Counted from the first letter of the stretch, positions 44,339-55,237 are shown. The stretch is 60,000 nucleotides of DNA from Symbiodinium natans (GCA_905221605.1 CAJNDS010002484.1:153188-213187); one strand, 5' to 3'. The notes: generated by a model from the letters alone, not told the origin. Program-made: numbers and translations.

Positions 44339-45476
44339 TCACTCCGCCTCCTCTGCGATGTCCATTCCATCCTCCTCCTCCTGATCCTTCTCGTCCAAAA
44401 CCGGGCCCTGCTCGGGAGCATGCTCGGCATCCTGCATGAAGTGAGCGTACTCCTCAGCTGCCTGGTTTGCCTTCTCATGGAAATCTAGGTCTCCAGCACA
44501 TGTCTCATCTTCCTGGTCTCCTGTTTCTTCCATGAGCTGCTCCAGATCTTGTGTAAGATTCGGTGCTTCCTCATCCGACGACGAGTCAATCTTCACTGTG
44601 ACCCCAGACATGGCTGACAGTTTCGGGAAGACACCGGGTTCGACTTTGACCTTCTTGGGCAAAGGAGATACCGGACTCGAGGCCTTGGTTGTTGCCAGAG
44701 TACGAGATGAGGGGGCCGGACTTGAGGCATGTGTTCGTGGATGCGGAGGCCGTGCACTCGCAGAGGCTACTTCCGGAAAGCCACTCATCACGCCACTCAC
44801 GCTTTGACGCAAAGTGTGATTGATGTCCCTGCTGGACGGTGCTCTGTGCGAGGAAGAGGGCTCCATGAACAAAGGTGTGGATACGACGGTTGCTCGGTAC
44901 TTCAAGTTGTTGAGGTCTCCCTTCATGACCTTGTCCATCCAAGCCTCTTCCCATGCTACCTGGCTTCATAATGTGGTTTCAAACATATAAAAAATATGTA
45001 TCCACACCTCAGATTTAAAAGTTGTGCAATATTTTGTAAAATCACACAAACACACACCTTGCAGAAAGCATGAAACACGCCACCTTCTCATCGAAATCAC
45101 TGGGGAGGTCGGTCCCACCCTTGCGATGACGATCGTAGATGGCACGAGACTCGCTGTGGAGCAAGTCGGTTTTGTCATCGAGTGGAATGCGAAGAACGGG
45201 GACTTCCTCTTCGCCGGCAGGCCGGACATACAAGAAGGTTTTCGTGTTCAAGATGACATTGGTACGTTTGAGAACAGCAAGCACATTGGCGACAGACTTG
45301 TCCTTCAGATACCAGGACGGATCCAGCATCTCGAGAAAGTCCTCATGTTTGATGTATGAGATGGCGCCTTGACGCTGGGCAAGGATGGGAAGATCGTTGA
45401 CGGGCTCTGCCTTCGGATCGTACTCGTTCACACAGTAAATCCGTGGCTGGCCCCATCGCTCCTTTGACATGGCCTC
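44339..45476 (-). pseudogene. 3' part of unknown transposon gene, cut by copia
   Basis: Coding resumes on the far side of the copia unit with AMSKERWGQPRIYCVNEYD at 45,476 and runs to 45,058. An intron of 94 bases (44,964-45,057, GT-AG) joins it to the last exon in frame (LSAS|QVAWEEAWMDKVMKGD), ending at the TGA before 44,339. The last exon is Ser/Pro-rich with a basic PLPKKVKVEP that resembles a nuclear localisation signal, then a very acidic tail ending MDIAEEAE. No known family was recognised. It lies 420 bases upstream of the transposase start in the same orientation and could be an accessory transposition protein. Confidence 0.6.
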
Positions 45477-45611
45477 TGCGAAGACTAGTCACTTTTCCGC
45501 TAAGCCGTAGGCTTGGTCCAAGGGGCCCCTGCGGTCAAGGGGTTGCATCAAAAGCTGTACAAAACGCTAGGTACACACACTGTACGCGCTGCAAAACAGG
45601 TTAGTTTCACA
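45477..45611 (-). repeat. 3' LTR of the 9.9-kb copia element
   Basis: 135 bp, identical to 55,251-55,385, starting TGCGAAGACTAGTC and ending TTAGTTTCACA on plus. Confidence 0.95.
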
Positions 45612-45658
45612 CCCGTGACTCTTACAGCGTCAGTGTGGTGAGACTTCGTGCTGTAGGA

Positions 45659-48600
45659 TCAGCGGCCTTGCTCGCTGTCCTTTTCCTTCTTCGTCGACCG
45701 CCTCTGAATCTGCTTGGCTCGCTTCTTTACGACACTCTCGAGCGGCTGCTCTACGTCGAGTGTGTTAGTCTTCAGGGCCTCAACCAACTTGGTAGGCTCC
45801 ATGACTTTAGTCAATGGATCAGCGATCATCACGTCAGTGTCAATCCATCTGACGATGTCAGTTAACTGATCATCTGCTGGCTTGTAGTCGTCGTAAAACG
45901 GATCACCTGCTTTTTCGCCAGCTTTGCGCCAAAGCTCCTGTCTGAGAGACGCGATCTCGATGCTCAACCTCTTGTCCGAGTGCTTGTTGCACTTCGGGTT
46001 CGAAAGCGTCAGTTCTAGACTTTTACAGTCTGTCATCCAGATCTGCTTCACAAACTTGGCCGACGTAGCCTCCCATCTTTTCATATCGAGGCATCCGAAG
46101 ATGTCAGTGACAGCTGCTCTTAGCACGTCACCATCCTCCACACCTGCTTGAAGTGTGTAGGCTTCTGCCTGAATGGTGGAACGACACACCCTTCGAACGA
46201 GGTTGCTCGCCCACAAGATGGGATGAATGCTACCCTTGTCCCCATTCCACAGGGCGCCGTCAGTAAGAAACACCATCCTAGCTCCTTGGCTCCGATGTCC
46301 TTCCACAGATGTCATTTCATTTATGATCATCTCCTCTGACTCATTTGCGTGCGAAGCGTCTGTGATCACCAGACTCATCAGAGCACCTGGCGTCTTCCAG
46401 TCTAACAGACCAGACTTGAAAACAAGTCCCCTGTCGTACGTGCTAATAGCATACTCGACCGCTTTGTTGGCATCCTTGATGTCCGCGACGGTACCGTTGC
46501 TAGAAGCTGACTGGATCTTGGATACCCTATAGCTCAGGTCCGGTCTGCATTGCCTGCAAACCCAAGCCAGGGAACCAGCGACGCTCTTCATCTGCGTCTT
46601 GTCAGAGTCCGTTAAAGGATCTCCCGGGTGCCTCCTCTTGTCCACGTGAATCTTGCTCACGTTCCTTGTAGTCTCGCTGCAGGTCACATGAATATTAAAG
46701 TCCTCGTCTTGAGCTATCTCCTTCCCGCAGTACCTGAAGCTCCCGGTTTCAACCTTTCCACACTTGAACGTCTCAATGAGATCGTTCATGATCCAATCAC
46801 ATGACGGATCACAAGCCCATAGTAGATCGTCCACATGGGACGTCAAGAGCAACTGTACAACTCCATCGGCATCTGTGTAACTGTACAGAGCGCGGTAGAT
46901 GTGGTTCTCACGTAGTCCCTTACCCTTAAGGTAGTTCCTTAGCCTTTTCCAAAACTTTCTACCGCCGTCGGTGCTGCCGTAGATGGGTGCTCTCGCCAGC
47001 ATATGCTGGTGGGGCTTGAGCCCAGGGAGTCCTCCCTTAGGCTGAGATAGTAGAAGTACTCTATCTATCTCTTCGCCTTGAAAGTAGGCGTTTGTCACGT
47101 CAAGGGATTTAATCTTGACCTTCCTAGAAGCCGCAAAAGAAAACACTAAGTTCTGAGCTTCTATGCTAGCAGTAGGGCTATCACTCCTAGGATCTCCCTT
47201 CTCAAGATCACCCCGAACTACCAATCTACTCTTGTAGTTGGGTTCTACCGTAGGATCAAGTAACCTCTTGTTGTGGTTCTTGTCCAACTCTACCCACTGG
47301 GTAGGTATGACTTGATGTCCTTCACGGATCAACTCGTCATACTGAGCGTCATCTAAAATGATCGCCGCACTGAAGTCCTGCCACTTTGCCCATTCCTTCG
47401 CTCTGCTCTTGTCCAGCTCCTTTTGAACGTCCTCAGGGCACTTGTGGTACATTAGGATCTTCCCGTGCTTCTCCTTTTGCTTCTTGGACGTAAAGTTCTT
47501 GCGGCGCTTGCGCCACTGCAAAACCTGTTTGTCGGCTTCAACACGGTCCGAAAAGAAAACCCGTAAGGCCTCGTACTCCTTCTCCCCGGGGAGTGACTTC
47601 CAAACGGTCTTCTCTTCCTTCGTCCAGAAGTGGCTCGCGTAAGCTCTCAGGAGAAGTGCTGAGCTCTCCGTGGCTTCTGCTTCGACATCGGCATCAACTG
47701 CCGTGTCCTCAGCCATCGGCTCTTGGATTCCTCTTGTAGGATCCACCTGCTCATTTTCTGGCTCTTCCATGGTCACGGCCCGTGACTCTTCACGTGTCGC
47801 TCCAACTCTCCTTCTAACGACTCGTTCTGGCGCAACCGTCTCGGTTTCTGGGGGATCTGCCTCTGCATCCATTCGGATCGGAGAACTTATTCCTACTCCT
47901 CCGTCCGGTGGCTCTTCTGGGTCGTCTCGTACTAGATCGTCCCCGGTGGCATCAATGTACTTTTGCTGCTCACGCTCAACTTCCGTGTGCTCGTACTGTA
48001 TGTTGCCCCGGTTAAGTACCTGAAACGCCAGGACCTCAGCCGAAGTACACGGTCTGAGTCGAGCCAAACTTGTAGCTACAGGAACTCCTTGGTGAACGAC
48101 CCAAACAGTCTTGTTGTCAAATCCGATGATCTTGCTCACCGTGCTCCAGGTGGAGACACCTGAGTGTTCATTCCTCGAGATCCTGTAACATACCAGGTCT
48201 CCCGCCTGGTACCTTCCTGGAAGAGGCGCCGACTTCCTCAGGACAGTCTTCCTGACTCGGCGGCTGCAGTCTTCGTGCACGAAGGCCTTCCTGGCTGTGT
48301 GCCTGAACTCGGCCTGTCGACCGAACGCTGTAGTGGCATCTAGCCTTCCAGAAAGAACCCCAAGCTGACCTAGCTCTTCCTCGTCCAAAACGTGTCCTAC
48401 TCCTCTGGGTAGGCGTCCAAGCACCCACTGAGTGGGGCTAAAACCTCCGACACGCATGAACTCGTTCTTTGCCACCTGTGCCTCAAGCATCGCCACTTTG
48501 ACATCATCTTTGCCTGCAACGCTGTGATCCTTGACCAAACGTTTAAAGGCTCGTTTTATGATGCCTCCATGTCTTTCGCACTTCCCAATGTGCTCTGGTG

Positions 48601-51600
48601 ATTCCAGTCCGGCTTGGCGGATCTGGACTCCGTGGCTGCTCAGCCCGTGCGCGAACGCACCTCTGTTGTGTAGCCCCCTGTCGTGGGAGACTATCTTGGG
48701 CCACCCAAAAGGGGAAACCCAGTGCTGCATAAACTTCTGCAAACACTTTGCTGAGCTCGGCTGTCCGCCTCCAACGCGGACCAAGGTCACAACTTGATAG
48801 CTTGTGCCGACATCTATAATGTTCAGCCAGCTAAACCTTGCTCCTGTTGCATCCGCAGTCTCCAGCACGTCTATGGAAACTGTGTGGTTGAACTCGTAAG
48901 GTGGTGGGGCTGACACAGGGTGTGTGCGAACATTTTCTTCGCTAACCCTGCAGGACTCACACTTGAAGATCTTAGCTGCGTTCACCAGTTCCTCAGAAGC
49001 ACCTGCCCCTCGAAGCACTTGAACCAGTACTTCTTTAGGTTTGTGGTTCATCATGGTGTGCAACCTCCTGATCCCCAAGCGAACACGCCTCGGCACCTTA
49101 GACCATGCCTTTCTCCTCTCGGACTCTTCTTTGGGAAACCCTGCTAAAGGCAACGTGTCTAAGATGTCTGCTTCTTCGGCGATTTCCGACTCATCCATGA
49201 ATGTGGTCCTGTTATCTCTGGGATCCACAATAGCATCTAGAGTACCAGATTGCTCGACTTCATCCTGCCTTGCCTCAACAGGAAATGCTTCAGCAACATG
49301 GTCCTCTACACAGCCTTCCTGCAACACAAGTATCAAGGTTTCGGCAAAACCTACATGTGTGCCTACTGTGTCGATGCTCACAGGTGAATAGTGAATGTCA
49401 TGGTCACTGTTTGCCCAACTTGTCATGACCTCACCTATTGCCTGCGAAAACGTCCCTACACACAGGTCACCCCTGCACTGAAACAGCTGAAACTCTCTCT
49501 CAGTTCCCTCCACACTGTTCTCAAACCACAAGTTCCACCTAACACTCCCCAAACTGTCGAGAACAAGCACTTCTTTTGTGTACGCGGAAAGAGACTGGAG
49601 CCAGGTCTGTGCCGGCGTGCTAAGGCCTACCTGGTCTTCCAAGCTGTACACCAAAAGCAGGAGGTCGGGACGGATCTTTGCAATCTCCTTAGAGATTTGC
49701 TTCTGCCATCCGATGTCCTCCAAGAGGATCATCCTGTACCCAGGGTGTCGCACGATCACACGGGCGCCGGTCCTTTCAAGGGATCCGGGCTGGAACTCCG
49801 AGTTTGCCAGGACAAAGATCGTGGGCGGATCGCCCGTGATCGTCACTGACGGTAGTCCCAAAGCCTGCATCAGCAGGTCGTCGTGCGTGTTGAGGTTCCT
49901 GGAGGAATCCTCAAACATCTTTCCGGTCTCTTTCTTCATCACCTTCAAGTCGCTTGCGTAGAGATCCGGAAGCTGGCCACCAACGTAGAAGGCGCTTCCA
50001 CCACGTGGCGGGACCATGAACACCAGCATGTGCCGTGGGCGCTGGTCCCATCGGTCCCCAAAGTACGTCCAGCTGTGGGTAGGCTCGTCGTTTTCGCGCC
50101 ATTCCCACGCGCCGTCTGACGTCCATTGAATCGCCACATGCTTCTTGTATCTCTGGAGCTCGTTGGGCACCTTTTCCCACGAGTTGGCCGCCCAAGCTCT
50201 GAAAGATACTCGCACTGGTGGGCCGCCTGCGTGTCTGCCACCAGGCTGGAGCCACGCCTTGAACGCCACCTCGCCATGACGTTTGTGGCCGGCGATGATC
50301 TGCGACAGGTAGGCATCCGTCAAAGTCGAAGGGTGGTTTGGATTTTGCTCCATGGCGATGAGATCGTGCCGGACCTCTGCATGCGCGGTGCTTGCAGGGT
50401 CCGACTGTGTGTGGGTTTGCGGCCCACGCGGGGGATCGCCTTTCCCGCCGCCCTTTTTACCCTTCTCTTTTCCTTTGCCACCTCGCCTGTCGGGCTGTGC
50501 CGATCGGGTCCTGTCGCGTTGCTCTCGTGGGTCCGCCGCCTGAGCGGTCGTCCCTCCAGCTGCTTCTGTGCCGGGTCTTGCTGCGGCCTTGTCCTCGTCC
50601 AGCTGAAGGATCGCCAGGTCCAGGCTTCTGTTCGCCAGCTCCAGGTCGGTGTCCCACTCTTTCTCCGTCCGTTTGCCGGATCGGATATCTTCCACCAGCG
50701 ACACCAACAATGCCCTTGCTGGCTCGCACTCCAAGTACTTTGCAGCGACAGCACAGATGAGTGAAGTGTGGTCCGTGTACTTGGCCATGAGGGTAGTGAC
50801 TTCGGTGAGCTTCGCTGGGTTGAAGACACTATAAACCCTAGAAAGAAACAGAAAACATGCCTTTTCCATGGCCTTGTCATCTAGTCCTTCCAGCTCTGGG
50901 CGCAGGTCATGGACCGGAACACTTACTTCATTTGGCGTGTCGACAGAGAAGGTGTCCTGGGCTGCCGTCTGCTGGGAGTCGGCTGCCGTTCCGTTGGGAT
51001 CAGCGTCGTCGTGGTCCTCGTCGTCCTGTGCGCCTCCAGGCGCAGCCCTCGACTTTGGAGCCGTGCCAGGCCTTGGCGGGTCACTGCTTGATCCCGCAGC
51101 TGTTACCTGAGCTGTCCCCGGAGGGATCGGCTCCTCGACCACGACGCCGTCGTCACCAAGGCGACGCTGGCGATCCTTTCGCACCCAGACCTTGGGCACG
51201 AAGTCGTACCAGTGCTCCCTGACGGCATCCGTCACCTGTTCTGCCACCTCGCGAGCAGACTCTTCCTCCCAGCTGCATTCCTTGCAGTTGCCACAAAGCC
51301 ATTTCCAGTTGGGTCCGTCGCACAGGTGAAGAAGTTCCGTGCTCACTTCATACGTCTCCTTTATGAGATCGTAAAACAGTTTTGCATTTGAGACAGACCT
51401 GTGTCTGCCCGATTTGCAAAACATGAAGATCACGCACTTCTCGTTGTCCTGGATAAGCTTGTGGACTGCAGGCACGACCTCCTTCGCAAAAGCCAACCAC
51501 TTGTGCTTTTGCTTAGGGTCGAGAATCATGGCCTGGAGGTTCTTTGGGTACGTGCCCTTATGATCCCGGAGACTCTTGTCCTTGCCCGGGTCATTCATAT

Positions 51601-54600
51601 TACGACAGTCCAAGAAAAGGATCTGTCTGGTCTCGTACTCGCGCAGCAACTCAAAGTTCTGACGAAGGCTTTCTAGAAGAGTGTCCTCGTGGTCCTCGTT
51701 GTCCAGAGTGAAGTCGTAGGAAAGGCCTTTCGTCATACTTTTGAAGAGCTTGGTAAGTCCTTTGTAAGTCCCACGACCTCTGTGGGAGCTCTCGAGCTTT
51801 TCCAACCCCAGAGTCGCGATCAGCACATGCTTCTTCTGGCCCTCGGTGTCCTTGACCAACTCGCCCAACATGTAGGCTGACCCATCCTCGTTCCCATTAG
51901 GAATCGAGTTCTCGTCCCTACAAGGGATCGAGACTGTGCGCTTGTCCCTTTTCGGTGTCCTCTTAGGGATCACCTCAGGACTTACCGCAAACTTGCGGTG
52001 CCTCTCTGTGACGTTCTTCCCAAACTGGCTAACGCACAGGAGGAGGAGACCTGTCTTTGAGTGCCGCGCCAAAGGCAGGGTCCCGGCGTAGCCCGAGACA
52101 CGGCACTCGCCGCGCCTCAAGTCTTTGATAAGGCCAAGTTGTACCTGATCTTGTAAGGACAAGAGACAGAGCACGTCCGGGGAGTTCAACTCCACGCTGG
52201 AAAGCTCTCCCTGCAAACGAGTGCTCCTGCGGCGGCCTCCACTTTCAGGCATAATGCAAAGCGCGAAAGGCATTGCATATTTTCCCGTCGCTCGGGCCGC
52301 TCCTATGCCTTTGAAGCTTGTTCCGCTCGAGCGCACGCTGATGAACTGCAACCCGTACTTTGCCAGGACCTTTGAGGTGTGAGCCCTCCATCTCGTCCCA
52401 TGGCAAGTTGTATTGCATCCTTCATCCAACATGACCCATATGCGGTCGTGGTCCTCTAAAGGATCCACGAGTTGGAGTCGCGGCTCAGCGATCTCCTTGT
52501 CCAGGGGTGCAAGCTCGCTGTCTGAGCTCTGCACACTCTTTGGGCTGATGTCTCCTTCGAGATCATCGCCTTGCAGCTGCCCCACCATGGCTGCGAGGCT
52601 GAGCTTGGTGTCCCCTTCGGGATCACCTTCTCCGACCGCCATCCAGGCGGCTTTGTTCCTGGCGCCGCGCCCCTTTCCACTGCTGGGCGGCGTCATCTCC
52701 AAACGCGCTAGCGCCCTTGAGCCAGCGGCAGCGGGAGCGGGCGTCTCAGGCTCACGAGGCTGGGAACTCCTACGCTCTCTACGCACAGGAGAAAACGTGG
52801 GCAAAGGTGGGGGCTCTACTTCCTGACTAGACCTAGCTGCGTCAGAAAACCTATCATGTCCCATGCGAAACTTCGTCTGCTCTACAACCTGGTCCATCGC
52901 ATCTTCAAGGAAACTAGACAACTCGGTTGAACTGACTTGGTCAACTTTCAACAAAAACTTGTCCATGTGCTTGAAGAACTTCTTTACCACCTCACCTGCC
53001 TCAAACTTCGTAAAGTTGTATTCTTCCAGCTGCCTCCTCGTGAGGTTCTGTACCTTAAGTGGAGACTGCTGCACCTGCTCTGCGAGTCCCTTCTGCTCTT
53101 TGAAGAGCTTCTGCGGGATCTCTTCTACTACAGTGCAACAATCCAAACAAAAGGAGCGGTGTACCGATCTCGTGCTGTTTCGGTTGTCGATGCGCTCGTG
53201 AAGACACGTGCGCGGGTCGTTCTTCGGTACTGGGTTTGGTCTCGGGGTTGAAGTCCTATTGCCGCACAACATGCATGTAGTCTTTATGACGTGCGCGTTG
53301 CTGCCGGCTTTGTTCAGGGCGTGTGCGGGACAGCCACCAACACACGGTCCCTTAGGATCCGCTTTCAACAACCCGAGTTTGCTCTTAGGTGCCCTTTCAA
53401 GGGTCACCTCCTTCCGAGCCTTCTGGAGCGAGTCGGCCTCCACTGGCAACGTGACCGCTCTGAGCGCAGCCCTTCCTCCGCCGACTGGCGGAACCTCAAA
53501 GTTGCGATACACCCAGATAAGCCATGCTTCTAGCATGGTACTCGGCTCTTTCTCCTTGAGGCCCCAGTGGTAGTAGTCTGGGTGGTTCTGCAAGACCTCA
53601 ATGTAGGTGCTCCCTTTGTGCATCCCGAACCGAAACGTCTGATCACTGCCCTCTGGGTACTCTATGGTATCCCATTCCGCGGAGGGAGCGCCTTGCGACG
53701 CAAAATCGTCCATGAGCTCTTCGTCGGATTCTTCAAGATCACCCTTGTCGAAGAAACCCATGTACGCCGCAGGCTCTGTCTCAGAGTCCTGACCCAAGCT
53801 GACGTAGTTTGCTGTTGGCTCTGGGTCAAAGCTGTGACTCTCGCTGTCGCTCTCGCTAGGGCTCGAGGCGCTAAGGTCGCAGGTCTGTGTGGATTTATCC
53901 ATCACACGACTAGCCTGGGCAAGGTGTGCCACTGCAGGCTTTGCTGCGCCCTTTCCTGGGCCTGGGCATTCTTTGTCGCCTGCCCAGTGCCCTTTTCTGC
54001 CGCATGTTTTACACGTACTCCTGAGTTTAATCTCATGGAGTTTCCGTCTCCTGTCTTCAACGGTGAGACCAGTAGAACGCGGCCTGTACCCATGTGCCTT
54101 TCCTTGCATCACGGATTTTCCCTTTCCTCGCGCCTTGGCCCGTGCCATAAACGCCACGGTCTCGCACTGCACAGTGTCTGCGAGGAATGCCAAGGCTTCC
54201 TTGTCTGCCTCATCGAAACCCTCGGCGCTGATGAAGGCGGTGAAAACATCGAGCTCTACATCCCTTAAGGATGCATCCGCTGTCTGAGCCACCAACTCGG
54301 TGTCGTCGTCTTTGTCGTACACGGTACCTTCGCTACCGTGATACGCCCAGTCGTAGTTCTCACCGTCCTGACCTCCCTGCCCGGCCAGGTAAGCTGTTCC
54401 TTCGTCGTCTTCTTCAGCGTCGGGATGGTCGAAGAGGTCTTCCACGGCCGAAAGGTACGAGTAGGCGGTCCCCTTCTGGGATCCCTTTCCGTATCCTTTC
54501 CCTTTGCCTCGGTCTCCCTTATTGGAATGACCCTTTCCTTTGCCAGTCCCGCCTTTGGCGGACGGCTGCCTTCGTTCCAACGTGTGGATACGACTATGCA

Positions 54601-55183
54601 TGCGGATCAACGATGTCTCAGCATCTTTGGTTGCTGTGCTGCCGGACATCGAGGTCAGCACCATGAGTCGCTCTTGCCGGTTGAGCCCGCTATTATCCAA
54701 CAACAGATCCGTCAGCACGGCTTCACTTATGTGAAGGGCTTTGTCTAATTGCTGGAGTTTGCGTAGCCATCTCTTGCGTCTGTCGATGTATGAGATCATC
54801 GGCTCGCCCGGTTGCCGCGACAACATGCCGCCGACTTGGGTTCCCAATCTGTAAAGTTCCTTTGTCTCTTGTTCTGCCAAAGGAAACAGGCGCTCACGCA
54901 TCGCCTCGATCACGCTGGGGATATTTTGACTAGAAAACAAAACATCAGTACCCAAATCCTCTGCGACGATGTAAGCCTCGCTCCTTAAGGAGTCGAGAAA
55001 CTTTGACGCAAGGTCGGGTCTATCCTCGACCTTGGTCTGCTTCCATCTTGTCATAGCTCGGAACTCCCATTCGTGAAAATCACGAACGGTTCCGGCATAG
55101 ACTAGGAAGCCGAACTTCGTCAGGTCTGTGCCCAGATCCTGGTGTGGTCGGTAAGCCAGCGATCCACTAGCCATGGCGACCAC
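45659..55183 (-). CDS. Copia Gag-Pol polyprotein with extra domains
   Basis: The frame opens with GTG; the first ATG is codon 4 (55,172-55,174). Order by residue: Gag-like helices 1-200; GKGKG-rich stretch 207-240; zinc knuckle near 390-406 (CKTCGRKGHW...C); FRFGMHKGSTY...DYYHWG near 516-541, like the small exonuclease-X-tail/DUF3820-type module; Cys/His cluster 610-685; protease-like VMLDEGCNTTCHG near 915, with DEG instead of DT/SG; a RapZ-C-like module near 1172-1295 (FLDCRNMNDPG, FCKSGRHRSVSN); second GK-rich stretch near 1570; unassigned 1600-1980; integrase zinc site H-H-C-C near 2037-2078, then core D (VSID), D (SHDRG) and E (KCERHGG) near 2105, 2165, 2200; RT from about 2600 with HVDDLLWA at 2782-2789; RNase H with DASHAN, AEAY, TDCKS, DPLTK to about 3125. 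All core replication residues appear present. Confidence 0.92.
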   Translation of the reverse strand: MVAMASGSLAYRPHQDLGTDLTKFGFLVYAGTVRDFHEWEFRAMTRWKQTKVEDRPDLASKFLDSLRSEAYIVAEDLGTDVLFSSQNIPSVIEAMRERLFPLAEQETKELYRLGTQVGGMLSRQPGEPMISYIDRRKRWLRKLQQLDKALHISEAVLTDLLLDNSGLNRQERLMVLTSMSGSTATKDAETSLIRMHSRIHTLERRQPSAKGGTGKGKGHSNKGDRGKGKGYGKGSQKGTAYSYLSAVEDLFDHPDAEEDDEGTAYLAGQGGQDGENYDWAYHGSEGTVYDKDDDTELVAQTADASLRDVELDVFTAFISAEGFDEADKEALAFLADTVQCETVAFMARAKARGKGKSVMQGKAHGYRPRSTGLTVEDRRRKLHEIKLRSTCKTCGRKGHWAGDKECPGPGKGAAKPAVAHLAQASRVMDKSTQTCDLSASSPSESDSESHSFDPEPTANYVSLGQDSETEPAAYMGFFDKGDLEESDEELMDDFASQGAPSAEWDTIEYPEGSDQTFRFGMHKGSTYIEVLQNHPDYYHWGLKEKEPSTMLEAWLIWVYRNFEVPPVGGGRAALRAVTLPVEADSLQKARKEVTLERAPKSKLGLLKADPKGPCVGGCPAHALNKAGSNAHVIKTTCMLCGNRTSTPRPNPVPKNDPRTCLHERIDNRNSTRSVHRSFCLDCCTVVEEIPQKLFKEQKGLAEQVQQSPLKVQNLTRRQLEEYNFTKFEAGEVVKKFFKHMDKFLLKVDQVSSTELSSFLEDAMDQVVEQTKFRMGHDRFSDAARSSQEVEPPPLPTFSPVRRERRSSQPREPETPAPAAAGSRALARLEMTPPSSGKGRGARNKAAWMAVGEGDPEGDTKLSLAAMVGQLQGDDLEGDISPKSVQSSDSELAPLDKEIAEPRLQLVDPLEDHDRIWVMLDEGCNTTCHGTRWRAHTSKVLAKYGLQFISVRSSGTSFKGIGAARATGKYAMPFALCIMPESGGRRRSTRLQGELSSVELNSPDVLCLLSLQDQVQLGLIKDLRRGECRVSGYAGTLPLARHSKTGLLLLCVSQFGKNVTERHRKFAVSPEVIPKRTPKRDKRTVSIPCRDENSIPNGNEDGSAYMLGELVKDTEGQKKHVLIATLGLEKLESSHRGRGTYKGLTKLFKSMTKGLSYDFTLDNEDHEDTLLESLRQNFELLREYETRQILFLDCRNMNDPGKDKSLRDHKGTYPKNLQAMILDPKQKHKWLAFAKEVVPAVHKLIQDNEKCVIFMFCKSGRHRSVSNAKLFYDLIKETYEVSTELLHLCDGPNWKWLCGNCKECSWEEESAREVAEQVTDAVREHWYDFVPKVWVRKDRQRRLGDDGVVVEEPIPPGTAQVTAAGSSSDPPRPGTAPKSRAAPGGAQDDEDHDDADPNGTAADSQQTAAQDTFSVDTPNEVSVPVHDLRPELEGLDDKAMEKACFLFLSRVYSVFNPAKLTEVTTLMAKYTDHTSLICAVAAKYLECEPARALLVSLVEDIRSGKRTEKEWDTDLELANRSLDLAILQLDEDKAAARPGTEAAGGTTAQAADPREQRDRTRSAQPDRRGGKGKEKGKKGGGKGDPPRGPQTHTQSDPASTAHAEVRHDLIAMEQNPNHPSTLTDAYLSQIIAGHKRHGEVAFKAWLQPGGRHAGGPPVRVSFRAWAANSWEKVPNELQRYKKHVAIQWTSDGAWEWRENDEPTHSWTYFGDRWDQRPRHMLVFMVPPRGGSAFYVGGQLPDLYASDLKVMKKETGKMFEDSSRNLNTHDDLLMQALGLPSVTITGDPPTIFVLANSEFQPGSLERTGARVIVRHPGYRMILLEDIGWQKQISKEIAKIRPDLLLLVYSLEDQVGLSTPAQTWLQSLSAYTKEVLVLDSLGSVRWNLWFENSVEGTEREFQLFQCRGDLCVGTFSQAIGEVMTSWANSDHDIHYSPVSIDTVGTHVGFAETLILVLQEGCVEDHVAEAFPVEARQDEVEQSGTLDAIVDPRDNRTTFMDESEIAEEADILDTLPLAGFPKEESERRKAWSKVPRRVRLGIRRLHTMMNHKPKEVLVQVLRGAGASEELVNAAKIFKCESCRVSEENVRTHPVSAPPPYEFNHTVSIDVLETADATGARFSWLNIIDVGTSYQVVTLVRVGGGQPSSAKCLQKFMQHWVSPFGWPKIVSHDRGLHNRGAFAHGLSSHGVQIRQAGLESPEHIGKCERHGGIIKRAFKRLVKDHSVAGKDDVKVAMLEAQVAKNEFMRVGGFSPTQWVLGRLPRGVGHVLDEEELGQLGVLSGRLDATTAFGRQAEFRHTARKAFVHEDCSRRVRKTVLRKSAPLPGRYQAGDLVCYRISRNEHSGVSTWSTVSKIIGFDNKTVWVVHQGVPVATSLARLRPCTSAEVLAFQVLNRGNIQYEHTEVEREQQKYIDATGDDLVRDDPEEPPDGGVGISSPIRMDAEADPPETETVAPERVVRRRVGATREESRAVTMEEPENEQVDPTRGIQEPMAEDTAVDADVEAEATESSALLLRAYASHFWTKEEKTVWKSLPGEKEYEALRVFFSDRVEADKQVLQWRKRRKNFTSKKQKEKHGKILMYHKCPEDVQKELDKSRAKEWAKWQDFSAAIILDDAQYDELIREGHQVIPTQWVELDKNHNKRLLDPTVEPNYKSRLVVRGDLEKGDPRSDSPTASIEAQNLVFSFAASRKVKIKSLDVTNAYFQGEEIDRVLLLSQPKGGLPGLKPHQHMLARAPIYGSTDGGRKFWKRLRNYLKGKGLRENHIYRALYSYTDADGVVQLLLTSHVDDLLWACDPSCDWIMNDLIETFKCGKVETGSFRYCGKEIAQDEDFNIHVTCSETTRNVSKIHVDKRRHPGDPLTDSDKTQMKSVAGSLAWVCRQCRPDLSYRVSKIQSASSNGTVADIKDANKAVEYAISTYDRGLVFKSGLLDWKTPGALMSLVITDASHANESEEMIINEMTSVEGHRSQGARMVFLTDGALWNGDKGSIHPILWASNLVRRVCRSTIQAEAYTLQAGVEDGDVLRAAVTDIFGCLDMKRWEATSAKFVKQIWMTDCKSLELTLSNPKCNKHSDKRLSIEIASLRQELWRKAGEKAGDPFYDDYKPADDQLTDIVRWIDTDVMIADPLTKVMEPTKLVEALKTNTLDVEQPLESVVKKRAKQIQRRSTKKEKDSEQGR

Positions 55184-55237
55184 ACGCCCGCGCAGGGGCG
55201 TCCTATCGGGCTCGAGCTCTGGTTCTCTTAACCGAGA

